In this document: positions 25,490 through 35,039 of the stretch, in pieces
Position numbering within the stretch: position 1 is the first letter of the stretch
How the letters are laid out: each line of letters opens with the position of its first letter
DNA from: Flavobacteriaceae bacterium UBA6268
GTDB lineage: Bacteria; Bacteroidota; Bacteroidia; Flavobacteriales; Flavobacteriaceae
DNA length: 64,000 nucleotides
Reading direction: 5' to 3'
NCBI GenBank assembly: GCA_002440705.1
Contig: DJVA01000033.1
Span: 1-64,000 of the forward strand
Notes under the pieces: model-generated
Told to the model about the DNA's origin: nothing
Seen by the model: only the letters and a program-made list of their open reading frames with translations
Databases searched by the model: none
Position numbers and translations under genes: made by a program

Positions 25490-27916
25490 ATGCGGATTTA
25501 TATAAAAATAGGGTGGTTCATTTTTTTAACAGTGACCCTAACGTCCTGTAAAAATAATGGTTCCAGCAACCATGAACTGGTCGATTACCTTCCCGAACAC
25601 ACCCAATCGCTACTTAAAATCAATCACTGGGAAACCACTGCCAGTGACTTTACAAAAAACCCCGTAATCAATCAAATGGACGGGGAGCCCTTCTCTTCAT
25701 TTTTTAAAAATAAGTTGGCGGCTTTCCCATATGTGACTGCCAAGAGCAATGTCGTTCTTTCTTTAAGCAAGGTAAACGATACCACACATGCCTACACCCT
25801 AATTGGCCGGGCGTCATCAACACAGTTTTATCTGGATTCGCTTCCCGAAGCCCAAATTTCGAGTTTTGAATTTGAAGGAACCCAGATTCGTAAAATAAAC
25901 CTGAAAGAACACCTCTCCTACTGCATTCAATTAGACAGTATGGCCATTACCTCGACTTCGGAAACAGTGGTCAAGGAATTGCTTCAAAGAAAATTCCAAA
26001 AGGATTCCATCCTTAAAAAGGCCTACCACGTCAAAAACGAAAAAGAACTTACCTATGTTGGTACATTGAAGCATGGTGTCTTTCAGGATTCTATCCCACA
26101 AAAACTAGCATCGCATACCGCATTCGAGCTACAGTTGCTACCCGATGGCGTAGTGGCCCATGGAGTTGTTTTGGACAAGGATTCCCTACCGGAATTGCTT
26201 TCTGCTTTCAAAGGGCAAATTCCTCAAAAAAATGAGGCCCCAACAATAATTCCCATAAATACCATAAAGGCTAATGCCTTTACTTTTAGTAATCTGGAGC
26301 TTTTCCAAAATAACCTTGCTGCAATTCAGGGGCATACCCCAATCACGATGGAACCCTTATTCGAAACCGTAAACGAGGTGGTTCAAATAACAACACCCAA
26401 TGGGAGAGCCATTGCTTTGAAAAGCCTAGACATGGAACGTAGCTGGGAGGCATTGGGCCCTTACCTTACAGAACAGCAACCATTTCGTGAAGTCCCTGTA
26501 TTCCAGCTTTCCGACAAAAACCTCTTTGCACCGTTTTACCCGTTATTGCATCCCAATTTGAAAACTTGGATTTTTGAATGGGACGATTTTTTGGTCTTTA
26601 GTGAAACCCGATTGATGGCAGAATCCCTACTAACGGACTATCAAAATGAAGCCATTTTGTCTAAAACCCCCTATTATGAAAATGAGGCTCCTTACTTGGC
26701 CCAAGCTTCCAGTTGGGTTGAATACCAATTACGGGGCGATGCCCAAGGGCTGATGCCATTATTTTTAGGAAGTTCTGGAGGACACCTTTCTAAATTCCCA
26801 TTGGCCATTACTCAATTGATTTACGATAGGGATTTTGCACACCTGAACCTAGTAGCCAAAGAAGCTTCCAAAACGCAGCCTAAGCAAGGATCCGTCGCTG
26901 AAATAGCACGCATTACCTTGGAAAATAATATGCTAATGGCACCACAGTTCTTTACCAACCACAATACCTTGGGTCAAGACATTGTGGTACAGGACGTGGC
27001 TAACGTGCTGTACTTTATTTCTTCCAATGGGAAAATTTTGTGGAAAAAAACATTGGACGGACCCCTTTTGGGTGCCGTCCAGGAAATTGATTTGCTGCGA
27101 AATGGAAAAAAACAACTCACCTTTAATACGCACCGCACTTGGTATGTTTTAGATCGGAATGGTCACGAAGTAGGTCCATTTCCGAAGCATTTTAACGACG
27201 CCATAACACAACCCCTTTCGCTCTTCGATTATGATAACAACCGAAAGTACCGCTTTGTCATTACCCAAGGAAATTCCTTATTGATGTACGATGGAGAGGG
27301 CAAAATGGTGAATGGGTTTACCTTCAAAAAAACCACATCCAATATTGTAATGGCACCTCAGCACATCCGCATGGGCAACAAGGATTACATCCTGGTGGCC
27401 GAAGAGAACGGAAAGTTGCATATTTTGAGCCGTGTGGGAAAGGTTCGGGTGCCTATTAACAGGACCTTCCAATTTTCGGGGATTCCCATAGAAAAGGAAG
27501 GAAGTGAGTTTGTGGTAATTACCAAGGACCTTCAAAAAGTAAGCATCACACAAACCGGAACTTTAAAAACACAAGCACTCGGGGTTTCAAAGAATTATTG
27601 GTTTACCATTCTTGGAAACACCAAAGTTACCTTGGATGACAATCTTTTGCGCATCAATGGAAAGCTTACCGACGAATTGCCTTTGGGAATCTATTCCAAA
27701 CCTCAAATCTTCCATGTAAACCAAGAAACGTATGTTTCGGTTGCCGAACTTCAGGAACACAAAGTTTACTTATTTGACAAGTCGGGGTCTTTAATCAAAA
27801 ACTTTCCGGTTTATGGAAATTCCAAAATTGATCTGGCGGATGCCAACAAAAACAAAAAACTGAACCTTTTGGTCAAAGGCGCCGACAATGAATTAATTTT
27901 ATACCAGTTAAACTAG
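25490..27916 (+). CDS. Large lipoprotein with C-terminal beta-propeller-like half
   Basis: A protein of 808 residues from ATG 25490 (MRIYIKIGWFIFLTVTLTSC); the lipobox LTSC puts the acylated Cys at position 20. A TTG nine codons upstream is possible but less likely. The N-terminal half (to about 460) is mixed alpha/beta. The C-terminal half has repeated short strands such as SSNGKILWKKTLDGP, VLDRNGHEVGPFP, LMYDGEGKMVNGF and ILSRVGKVRVP, which look like PQQ-type propeller blades. The function is unknown. It probably sits on the periplasmic side of the envelope. Confidence 0.85.
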   Translation: MRIYIKIGWFIFLTVTLTSCKNNGSSNHELVDYLPEHTQSLLKINHWETTASDFTKNPVINQMDGEPFSSFFKNKLAAFPYVTAKSNVVLSLSKVNDTTHAYTLIGRASSTQFYLDSLPEAQISSFEFEGTQIRKINLKEHLSYCIQLDSMAITSTSETVVKELLQRKFQKDSILKKAYHVKNEKELTYVGTLKHGVFQDSIPQKLASHTAFELQLLPDGVVAHGVVLDKDSLPELLSAFKGQIPQKNEAPTIIPINTIKANAFTFSNLELFQNNLAAIQGHTPITMEPLFETVNEVVQITTPNGRAIALKSLDMERSWEALGPYLTEQQPFREVPVFQLSDKNLFAPFYPLLHPNLKTWIFEWDDFLVFSETRLMAESLLTDYQNEAILSKTPYYENEAPYLAQASSWVEYQLRGDAQGLMPLFLGSSGGHLSKFPLAITQLIYDRDFAHLNLVAKEASKTQPKQGSVAEIARITLENNMLMAPQFFTNHNTLGQDIVVQDVANVLYFISSNGKILWKKTLDGPLLGAVQEIDLLRNGKKQLTFNTHRTWYVLDRNGHEVGPFPKHFNDAITQPLSLFDYDNNRKYRFVITQGNSLLMYDGEGKMVNGFTFKKTTSNIVMAPQHIRMGNKDYILVAEENGKLHILSRVGKVRVPINRTFQFSGIPIEKEGSEFVVITKDLQKVSITQTGTLKTQALGVSKNYWFTILGNTKVTLDDNLLRINGKLTDELPLGIYSKPQIFHVNQETYVSVAELQEHKVYLFDKSGSLIKNFPVYGNSKIDLADANKNKKLNLLVKGADNELILYQLN

Positions 27917-27960
27917 CCCAAGTTTATGACCAGTATGTTGAAAAAGTAGGCCCCCATCAT

Positions 27961-28329
27961 TTGAACGCACTTAAGAAACTCTCCATACAAACCCTTTCCT
28001 TTTGGTTTTTTGTACTCATGCTGTTTGTGAGCATGATCGATGGCGGCACCTACGTTAACAGGGCCCTTCGTCTTGTTCCCAACGTTATGGCTCTTTTAAT
28101 CATTGTCTTTTTGTTTACTTCAAAAACCCACAAATTCCCTACACTTTTTTTGATTTTTCTTTTGCTTGCGGCAGTTTCAGCTTTTTTATTTGAACGCCCC
28201 TTCTTTTCCTACGCAACCATCCTGTTGGGGACCGTTGCCTATGTGTTTGCCGCTTTTACGACCATCGCAAAACTGGGCCGTATACAAGCCAATTGGCCTT
28301 ACGGGTTTTATTTTTTGTGTGTCTTTTGA
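27961..28329 (+). CDS. Multi-pass membrane protein, N-terminal part (probably frameshifted)
   Basis: A 122-residue product beginning at a TTG codon (27961), with four hydrophobic segments, for example TLSFWFFVLMLFVSM and VMALLIIVFLF. The reading frame stops at 28329, just as a fifth helix begins. The next frame continues with four more helices from the same spot. A -1 shift at the run T TTT TTG (28311-28317) would join both into one protein of about 240 residues, a typical size for an eight-helix family. The family is not recognised with confidence. Confidence 0.6.
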   Translation: MNALKKLSIQTLSFWFFVLMLFVSMIDGGTYVNRALRLVPNVMALLIIVFLFTSKTHKFPTLFLIFLLLAAVSAFLFERPFFSYATILLGTVAYVFAAFTTIAKLGRIQANWPYGFYFLCVF

Positions 28330-28685
28330 TAGTAGGCTATTTGATGTTCAAGCTCACTCAATTAAGCATCGAAAAATACGTGATCTTTTTTCAAAATGCG
28401 CTATTCTATTTAAGTAGCATGGCGCTTATTTTTATGCTGGCGGGGGCTTTGCTCCTTGTGCATCAAAACCCTACCCGTCCTGCCATGTTTTTTTTGGGCT
28501 TTACCCTGTTTTATATCTTCTCCGAAATTTTTAGAGCCGTATCCTACTATAGTGATACCAAGATCGATTTCTTCTTTTATGGGTGTCGGTTCCTTTATGT
28601 TTTGTCCTTAACACTGTTAATCTATTATTGTGGGTCGCTGGAGCGGGTTCAAAGTAGTAGCGGTTCCCTTTCCCAATTGCAGTAA
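28293..28685 (+). CDS. Multi-pass membrane protein, C-terminal part (probably frameshifted)
   Basis: A 130-residue open frame overlapping the previous one by 37 bases, opened only by TTG; the first ATG is at 28344. It has four hydrophobic segments (VLFFVCLLIVGYLM, LSSMALIFMLAGALLLV, AMFFLGFTLFYIFSE, YVLSLTLLIYY). It lacks its own signal or a good start, and most likely is the second half of the protein begun at 27961, separated by a one-base change or by ribosomal slippage at 28311-28317. Confidence 0.55.
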   Translation: MALRVLFFVCLLIVGYLMFKLTQLSIEKYVIFFQNALFYLSSMALIFMLAGALLLVHQNPTRPAMFFLGFTLFYIFSEIFRAVSYYSDTKIDFFFYGCRFLYVLSLTLLIYYCGSLERVQSSSGSLSQLQ

Positions 28686-28733
28686 CTTCCAGAAAGTAAA
28701 GGTTAGATGGTTCTTTTTTCATACCTTTTGGTA

Positions 28734-31673
28734 ATGAAATGGAGCCTATACATAGCGGTACTCCTCTTTTCGTGCCTGCTTCAGGGACAAGAAAAAAAGC
28801 CATCGGCCCCTATTTCCCCTGAAGATTCCACCTTGTTACAAGGCTATAAGGTGAAATTTGCCCAACTCATTAATCCCCAACCTGATAGCGCTCTTTATTA
28901 TGCCGAAAAAATGCACTCCTTTGGCAACCAACATTCTTACGGTATTGGCATTGCGGATGCCCATTATTTGAAGGCACAGTATTTCAGGAGGGTTCAACAG
29001 CCCGATTCGGCCATCGCTTATTTCCATAAGGTGGTTGCCATTGCGAAGGAAATTAACTATGCCCGTGGGGTGGCGGTAGGTTACAACGGGCTTTGCCGAA
29101 TTCAGTACCTCATTGGCGATATGGATGAAGCCATCAAAAATTGCTATTTGGCTACTGAATGGCTTGATGACTTTGAAGATCAGGGAAATGTGGTTTTTGC
29201 AGATACCCATGTGGCACTTGCAAGTGCTTTCATCCGCCAAAACAAAATGGAACCTGCTATCAAAGAATTATTGAAAGTCGATTCCACCCATAAAAAAAAT
29301 CCCATCCGACCCGACATCATCGCGGCGGCCTACCAAAGCTTGGGAAATATCTATCTGGAACTGGAAGATTACGATTCCTCAGAGCAGTATTTCCTGCTCG
29401 CCAACGAAGAATTCCTAAAGATACCCGGTAACAGTTTTTATCTGGAAACTACCAACCAGCACCTGGGACAAGTCTATTATCGAAAAAAACAATACCGTAA
29501 GGCCGATAGCCTTTTACAGCGATCTTATACTTTTTTCAAGGGCATTGAAGATAACCGGACACTTGCTACCATCGACACCTACTTGGGGTTGGTTTATGTA
29601 GCGTATGAAAGACCAAAGGAAGCGGAGACCTATTTCAAGGAAGCCTTGGAGCTACATAAAAAATATGATTTTGACTATGAGGCATCTCAAGCGGGAATAG
29701 AGCTTTCCAAGCTTTACTTAACACAAAACCGTCATTCAGAAGCGATTCGTGTACTTAACGAAGTACTTTCTTACAACCAAGGCAACAAAAATACCCTAAT
29801 TCGTCAGCAAACATTGGCGCTTTTGGCAGATGCTTTTTACCAGCAGCAGAATTACAAGCAAGCTTTCGAAACCTTTAAAATTGCCGAAAACCTTAAGGAC
29901 AGCTTGCAGCAGGCCCAGAGTGCCGACAAAATCCGAGAAATTGAGGCCATTTACCAGACGGAAACACGGGATCGGGAAATCAAGCTACTGACTTCCAAAA
30001 ACCTACTCGTTCAACAACAAAAAAAGAACCAATTGGTATTACTATTATCGGGATTGGGACTTGCGTTGTTTGCAGGGATTTTCTTCTTTTTTCAATACCG
30101 AACCCGTTTAAAAACCAATCAAAAACTAAAAGAACTGGACAAGGCCAAATCCACTTTTTTTGCTAATATCTCTCACGAATTCAGAACACCGCTCACCCTC
30201 ATTAAAGCCCCTTTGGAAGACCAGTTAGAATCTGCGGCATTGAGTAATAACGATCGTAGGAACCTTCAAGTTGCGAAGGCGCATATCAGTAGGTTGGAAT
30301 CGTTGGTGGAACAGTTATTAGCACTTTCAAAATTGGAAAGTGGTCATTTTAAACTGAGGGTACAACCAGGAAATCTCTTGGCTTTTGCAAAAGCCTTAGC
30401 CTCACAATTTGTCCTTGCCGCCGAGGAAAAACAATTGGAATATCAAATGCAATTCGAAGAAGATGAATCCATTAGTTGGTTTGATATGGATGCGCTTGAA
30501 AAAATATTCGTCAATCTTATTGGCAATGCCATTAAATACACTCCCGAAAAAGGGGCTGTTCGTATCAAGGGACGAAAAGACGGAGATCGTTTCCTTTTTG
30601 AAGTGCAGAATTCCGGAACCTACCTCAATGTCGAAGCCCAAAAGAATATATTTGAGCGATTTTATCAGGAACACCCCGAGAAACCAGGTGCAGGTATTGG
30701 CCTATCCCTTACTAAAGAACTCACCGAATTACACAAGGGTTCCATTGAAGTGTACAGCGATCTTCAGCATGGAACCTCCTTTTCCTTGGACATTCCAGTA
30801 GGCAAAGCATTTTTCAAGAAAGAAGAAATCCTTTCGGAAATGCTTCACGAAACTTTTGCGGAATCTCCTATTGAAGAGGCCGAGACCCTCGAAATTCAGA
30901 CTTTGGAATCCGAGGACGCTCCCATCCTGATGATAGTTGAGGACCATCCGGACATCCGTAACTACATTGCCTCACTTTTTGAAACACAGTATAAAATTGA
31001 AATGGCTCCCAATGGAGTGATTGGTTTGGAAAAAGCCAATGAGTGCATCCCCGACATTATCATTAGTGATGTCATGATGCCCAAGCTTGATGGTCATCAA
31101 TTCACACAGGCCCTCAAAGGAAATCCAATCACCTCTCACATTCCAATCATACTTCTTACGGCAAAAGCTGGGGAACAGGATAAGTTGGAGGGATTGGAAA
31201 GTGGTGCCGATGCCTATGTGACCAAACCCTTTCAGGCCAATTTATTGAAGGCAAGTGTTACCAACTTGCTGGAAAACCGACGAAAACTGCAGGAACGTTT
31301 TTCCAGGGAGGTCATCCTACATCCCAAGGAAATTGCATTATCATCCGCAGAGGAAAAATTTCTCGAAAAATTGCAGGACATTTTGGATAGCCAGCTTACA
31401 GACCCCGGTTTTTCGACCACCGAATTTTGTGAGGCCATGGGGGTAAGCCGTATGCAATTGCATCGAAAACTAAAAGCCATTACCGGGCAATCCGCAACTG
31501 AGTTTATCCGTTCGCAACGACTTAAATTGGCCATTTCTTTGTTAAAAACCCAAAAAGCAAACATTTCTGAAATTGCTTACAGCATTGGTTTTAATGACCC
31601 TTCCTATTTTACCAAATGCTTTAGGGAAGCTTTTGGCTGCGCTCCATCGGACTATCCTTCTGCTTCAAAATAA
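28734..31673 (+). CDS. Hybrid two-component sensor/AraC-type regulator with TPR sensor domain
   Basis: A 979-residue one-protein signalling system. A signal peptide (MKWSLYIAVLLFSCLLQGQ) is followed by a periplasmic TPR-like helical domain to about residue 430, one membrane helix at about 433-454, and a HisKA box FFANISHEFRTPL with His481. The ATPase domain has the N-box NLIGNAIKYTP and G-box GAGIGLSLTKELTELH. The receiver has Asp779 in IISDVMMPKLDG and Lys in YVTKPF. The C-terminal AraC HTH carries MGVSRMQLHRKLKAITG and AYSIGFNDPSYFTKCFREAFG. It belongs to the Bacteroidota HTCS class but has TPRs in place of the Y_Y_Y propeller, and no SusC/SusD genes are nearby. Start chosen for the signal peptide. 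Confidence 0.93.
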   Translation: MKWSLYIAVLLFSCLLQGQEKKPSAPISPEDSTLLQGYKVKFAQLINPQPDSALYYAEKMHSFGNQHSYGIGIADAHYLKAQYFRRVQQPDSAIAYFHKVVAIAKEINYARGVAVGYNGLCRIQYLIGDMDEAIKNCYLATEWLDDFEDQGNVVFADTHVALASAFIRQNKMEPAIKELLKVDSTHKKNPIRPDIIAAAYQSLGNIYLELEDYDSSEQYFLLANEEFLKIPGNSFYLETTNQHLGQVYYRKKQYRKADSLLQRSYTFFKGIEDNRTLATIDTYLGLVYVAYERPKEAETYFKEALELHKKYDFDYEASQAGIELSKLYLTQNRHSEAIRVLNEVLSYNQGNKNTLIRQQTLALLADAFYQQQNYKQAFETFKIAENLKDSLQQAQSADKIREIEAIYQTETRDREIKLLTSKNLLVQQQKKNQLVLLLSGLGLALFAGIFFFFQYRTRLKTNQKLKELDKAKSTFFANISHEFRTPLTLIKAPLEDQLESAALSNNDRRNLQVAKAHISRLESLVEQLLALSKLESGHFKLRVQPGNLLAFAKALASQFVLAAEEKQLEYQMQFEEDESISWFDMDALEKIFVNLIGNAIKYTPEKGAVRIKGRKDGDRFLFEVQNSGTYLNVEAQKNIFERFYQEHPEKPGAGIGLSLTKELTELHKGSIEVYSDLQHGTSFSLDIPVGKAFFKKEEILSEMLHETFAESPIEEAETLEIQTLESEDAPILMIVEDHPDIRNYIASLFETQYKIEMAPNGVIGLEKANECIPDIIISDVMMPKLDGHQFTQALKGNPITSHIPIILLTAKAGEQDKLEGLESGADAYVTKPFQANLLKASVTNLLENRRKLQERFSREVILHPKEIALSSAEEKFLEKLQDILDSQLTDPGFSTTEFCEAMGVSRMQLHRKLKAITGQSATEFIRSQRLKLAISLLKTQKANISEIAYSIGFNDPSYFTKCFREAFGCAPSDYPSASK

Positions 31674-31749
31674 GTTGCCCCGTTTGTAAAATGTTACATA
31701 CGTTCTAGCATCCGTTACAATACTCCAACCTTACTTTCCTATCCCAAGG

Positions 31750-31757
31750 TACTTTTG
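31750..31757 (+). promoter_or_regulatory. -7 element TACTTTTG before a small ORF
   Basis: TACTTTTG matches TAnnTTTG and ends 17 bases before the ATG at 31775. No TTG at the right distance upstream. Supports the view that the small ORF and possibly the envelope genes after it are transcribed from here. Confidence 0.4.
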
Positions 31758-31774
31758 ATTCAGCAAACAACTTG

Positions 31775-31930
31775 ATGGGGAAAAAAACACGCATAATGTA
31801 TCATGGAACGGTTGAGATTGAACCTGCAAGACACCTTCTTATCAACATCAAACACTTGTCAAAAGGGACCTATGTGTTAAAAATAATCCATCAAGGGAAA
31901 ATACTAGTGGAAACCACTTTTATCAATTAA
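31775..31930 (+). CDS. Small protein resembling a stand-alone T9SS tail
   Basis: A 51-residue ORF (MGKKTRIMYHGTVEIEP..., ending GKILVETTFIN, then TAA at 31928-31930). The part INIKHLSKGTYVLKIIHQ and the strands after it look like the last third of a T9SS type A C-terminal domain, whose usual pattern is L-x-x-G-x-Y-hhh. There is no signal peptide or cargo domain upstream, and an in-frame stop lies at 31706-31708. It could be a remnant of a lost secreted protein, or a genuine small protein with its own TAnnTTTG element. The two cannot be told apart from sequence alone. Confidence 0.45.
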   Translation: MGKKTRIMYHGTVEIEPARHLLINIKHLSKGTYVLKIIHQGKILVETTFIN

Positions 31931-31948
31931 AATTTAAAAACAAACGTC

Positions 31949-33277
31949 ATGAAGAAAATCAAAAAAATTATTGCAACCTTCATTCTGCTCTTCATTGCGG
32001 GAACAGGATTAGCCCAACCATTCAATTTGGATGAAAAAATAAAACCTGTAAAACTTGAACTACAGGATGACAAAAAATATGAGGGAGCCAAGGGTATTAC
32101 TGCCAATGCTACTATTGAAGCCGATTCGACCCACTATTACTATGTGGTGGGGCATGATCTGTTCCAATTTGTTGATGTGTACATATTTAGCAATTATGGC
32201 AATCCAAAACTGGAAGCTACCTTGGTAAAAGACAGCTGGAAAGACGTTCATGAAACCCAAAACACCCTATCGGCAGATGAGGGCATCATCGACTTTAAGT
32301 TACGAACCTATGGCGACTTTGGCTTTCGAATCACTTCGGCAGATAACGAGCCCGTGAACTACACGATCGTAGTGTACGCAACAGAACCGGTTATGGAATA
32401 TTTGGATTCCCCATTTGTAAAAGCCAACGACGAAAATCTTGGAAAAACCGGAAGTGGGGGCGCCGGAGGTTCCAGTAACATGTTGCTGTACATTGCTTTG
32501 GGAGTGGCGTTGCTTATTATAGGGTTTCTAGGGGCAAAAGTATTGGGAAGGAAAAAAACAACTAACTTGTTATTAGTACTCCTATTATTTGCTCCATTAT
32601 CGGGATTTGCACAATTCCAAGGGGGTGGATTTTGGGATCCCGAAAGTACACGCAATGGTACATACGAATCATGGTTGCGCAGTGAATCTTCGAGAACCCT
32701 AAGGGAAAGCAGCATGGGTCGCCTCTCCGATGGTCTGAAACGCCTTCGAGATGTCAGTGGAAGTATGAAAGGAAAGCTAGATGATGTTCTTAAAAAGTAC
32801 AAGGCCATCAAGGAATTGTATGAAGCCTATACAGGTTTGGGCGACTGCATTAGCTCGGTACCACTTCCAGGAGCCCCTAGTTTGCCAACCTTTTGTGAAA
32901 CGGCCGCCTGTGGCAGTTGTTTTGTAGATGCCCGTAAAAGGCTGCTTGAAGTACGCTATTATTTTGAAAAATTGAAGACGATCTACACCTGTACCAAAAG
33001 ATTTACGGATGGCGCCATTGCACTTGGAGACAATGTTTCGGGGGTTCACGGAGTATCTGGACTGGCTTGGCAAAGCGAACGCATAAAAATTCAGAAATCG
33101 GTCACCGACATGCAAAAAGCCTATGACAGTAAGTACATAGATTTACTGGAAGATTTGCAAGCTTCATTGGTTGATCTAAATGAATGTGAAGCCCAATATG
33201 GTATTCCAGATTGGTACGATCGTTTTGGATACCTTTATTATGATTTCATCAAGTTCCACTATGCAAGAGCTAACTAA
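31949..33277 (+). CDS. Exported membrane protein with an internal second signal-like segment
   Basis: A 442-residue protein. Signal peptide at residues 1-23 (ending TGLAQ), a beta-rich domain to about 155, a Gly/Ser linker, and a membrane helix at about 175-196 (LLYIALGVALLIIGFLGAKV). A second stretch GRKKTTNLLLVLLLFAPLSG at about 200-219 then ends FAQ, exactly like a signal peptide with its cleavage site. The C-terminal 220 residues have several Cys (GDCISS, FCETAACGSCF, YTCTKR, NECEAQYG), suggesting disulfides outside the cytoplasm. The family is unknown. The gene ends one base before the OmpA-type lipoprotein gene starts. Confidence 0.82.
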   Translation: MKKIKKIIATFILLFIAGTGLAQPFNLDEKIKPVKLELQDDKKYEGAKGITANATIEADSTHYYYVVGHDLFQFVDVYIFSNYGNPKLEATLVKDSWKDVHETQNTLSADEGIIDFKLRTYGDFGFRITSADNEPVNYTIVVYATEPVMEYLDSPFVKANDENLGKTGSGGAGGSSNMLLYIALGVALLIIGFLGAKVLGRKKTTNLLLVLLLFAPLSGFAQFQGGGFWDPESTRNGTYESWLRSESSRTLRESSMGRLSDGLKRLRDVSGSMKGKLDDVLKKYKAIKELYEAYTGLGDCISSVPLPGAPSLPTFCETAACGSCFVDARKRLLEVRYYFEKLKTIYTCTKRFTDGAIALGDNVSGVHGVSGLAWQSERIKIQKSVTDMQKAYDSKYIDLLEDLQASLVDLNECEAQYGIPDWYDRFGYLYYDFIKFHYARAN

Positions 33278-33278
33278 A

Positions 33279-35021
33279 ATGAAACCAATTATTGTCATTG
33301 TCGGGATGGCTCTATTGCTATCCGCCTGTAAAAATTCAAATGAGCAAGAAGCTTCTACTTCAACCATGACCGAAACTCCTATGGAAGAAATAACCGTAGC
33401 CCCCAATAGGGACTCGAATCCCATTGTTGTAGAAGAATCACAGGAACCCATCGAAGAAAAAAAAGGGGAGGAAGCTGGTGCGCGTTCCATTTTTGAGATG
33501 GGAAGCCCTTGGGCCTACATCCCCAAAGATAACTTGGATGCCAACGAGTTGCAAGAATGGAATACCATTATAGAGGCCCATTCCAACCTCATGGAAAAGA
33601 ATACCATCTCTGATAATGGTTCCATGTATGAAATAGATCTTTTCGAATTGAAAAAAGCCCTTACTGGGTCGGCAGATTTGAAGAAATTCCAAAAACTCGT
33701 CGAAATGAATTCTAACAGCACTACCATTTCACTTGGTTTTAAACCGGCGGGCATGGAAAAGGCACTTAAGCTTTTGGAGTTAACAGACGATAGCTTTGTT
33801 TCGACCTTATTGGATTCATATGAATTCAAGGGGGGCAATAAAAGTGATACCTATCTCCGAAGATTGGGGGTAGCATCGCAGGAAAACGTACGACCCATTC
33901 TTATGGAGTATTTAAACATTGATCCTTCAGAGTTGGAACTCGTTAAAGCACTGCCCAAAACCCAAAAAATCAATAATAGCTTGCAGGCCCAGAGGGCGTT
34001 GCAGTTTGAGCTTTCAGAGGTCATTAAAGCGCATTTGCAATCCAATGATTGTACGGAAGGTTTTAAGAAGATCATCAATTTCTTCACCAAAACAAAGGAA
34101 AAAGAATCCAAACGGTTTATGGAAAATGCCCAAAAAGCCAAGAAGGAATTTTACGAATTGAATCCCGGTTGGTATGGCGAAGAGGCCGATAAGGGCGTAA
34201 CCTACATCGACTCAAGAAATAAATACATCTACCTGCCTTTTGGCGAACTCTCCTTTGCCGACCGCGTGGTCTCCTACCAAGCGGGTTCTGTAAAGGGGGG
34301 GCATCTGGGCGGTTCCTTGGGCGCCCCGGACCTTTCTTTGGAATCAGCTTTATTGTCAAAATCCAAATTTGGAAATTTAGGGCTAGGTGGTGTATTGACT
34401 ATTGAATTTACCAATAATACCTTGACCAATGTTAATGGCCCCGACCTGTATGTATTTGAAATGGGGGCCATAGAACCTACCCGTTTGGAGGTTTCTAAGG
34501 ATGGCAAGGAATGGATTGAAATTGGCACCATTGAAGGGGGCACCGCCATGGTGGATATTGAGGGCAAAACACCCAAGGGAGCTACTTTCAATTACGTTCG
34601 TTTGACCGATTTGGAAACTACCAGTACCGTTCCTGGGGCCGATATTGACGCCATTGGCGCCATTGGTGGTGCCCTAAGGTTGAACTTGGATAGCTCGGTA
34701 CTGTTTGACACTGGAAAATTCCAACTCAAAGAAAATGCAACGACTGCTTTGGAAGAATTGGTTAGTGCGATTGCCGAAATTCCAAAGGGAACCATTATCG
34801 TAGAGGGCCATACCGACAATGTAGGGGATCCCAGTAGCAACCAGACCCTTTCTGAAAATAGGGCCCAGGAAGTTGCTTCTTATCTCAAAAAAAAACTATT
34901 GGCAAACTATAATTATAAAGTTATGGGCCTTGGCGAAACACAACCCTTAGTCCCTAACAATTCCGACGAAAACCGTCAAAAAAACCGAAGGGTGGAAATT
35001 TTGGTCCTTCCTTCCAACTAA
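33279..35021 (+). CDS. OmpA-family lipoprotein
   Basis: A 580-residue lipoprotein (MKPIIVIVGMALLLSACKNS, acylated Cys at 17). After an acidic spacer comes a helical region (about 80-330). Then comes a beta domain with GPDLYVFEMGAIEPTRLEVS and GADIDAIGAIGGALRLNL, a pattern seen in exported beta-sandwich domains. The C-terminal OmpA domain (from about 470) has VLFDTGKFQLKENA, VEGHTDNVGDPSSNQTLSENRA and NRQKNRRVEI, the peptidoglycan-binding signature. It probably tethers the outer membrane to the wall. The ATG at 33279 is chosen over upstream in-frame ATGs because it starts the lipoprotein signal. Confidence 0.88.
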   Translation: MKPIIVIVGMALLLSACKNSNEQEASTSTMTETPMEEITVAPNRDSNPIVVEESQEPIEEKKGEEAGARSIFEMGSPWAYIPKDNLDANELQEWNTIIEAHSNLMEKNTISDNGSMYEIDLFELKKALTGSADLKKFQKLVEMNSNSTTISLGFKPAGMEKALKLLELTDDSFVSTLLDSYEFKGGNKSDTYLRRLGVASQENVRPILMEYLNIDPSELELVKALPKTQKINNSLQAQRALQFELSEVIKAHLQSNDCTEGFKKIINFFTKTKEKESKRFMENAQKAKKEFYELNPGWYGEEADKGVTYIDSRNKYIYLPFGELSFADRVVSYQAGSVKGGHLGGSLGAPDLSLESALLSKSKFGNLGLGGVLTIEFTNNTLTNVNGPDLYVFEMGAIEPTRLEVSKDGKEWIEIGTIEGGTAMVDIEGKTPKGATFNYVRLTDLETTSTVPGADIDAIGAIGGALRLNLDSSVLFDTGKFQLKENATTALEELVSAIAEIPKGTIIVEGHTDNVGDPSSNQTLSENRAQEVASYLKKKLLANYNYKVMGLGETQPLVPNNSDENRQKNRRVEILVLPSN

Positions 35022-35039
35022 CCCTATAATTCAACACTC

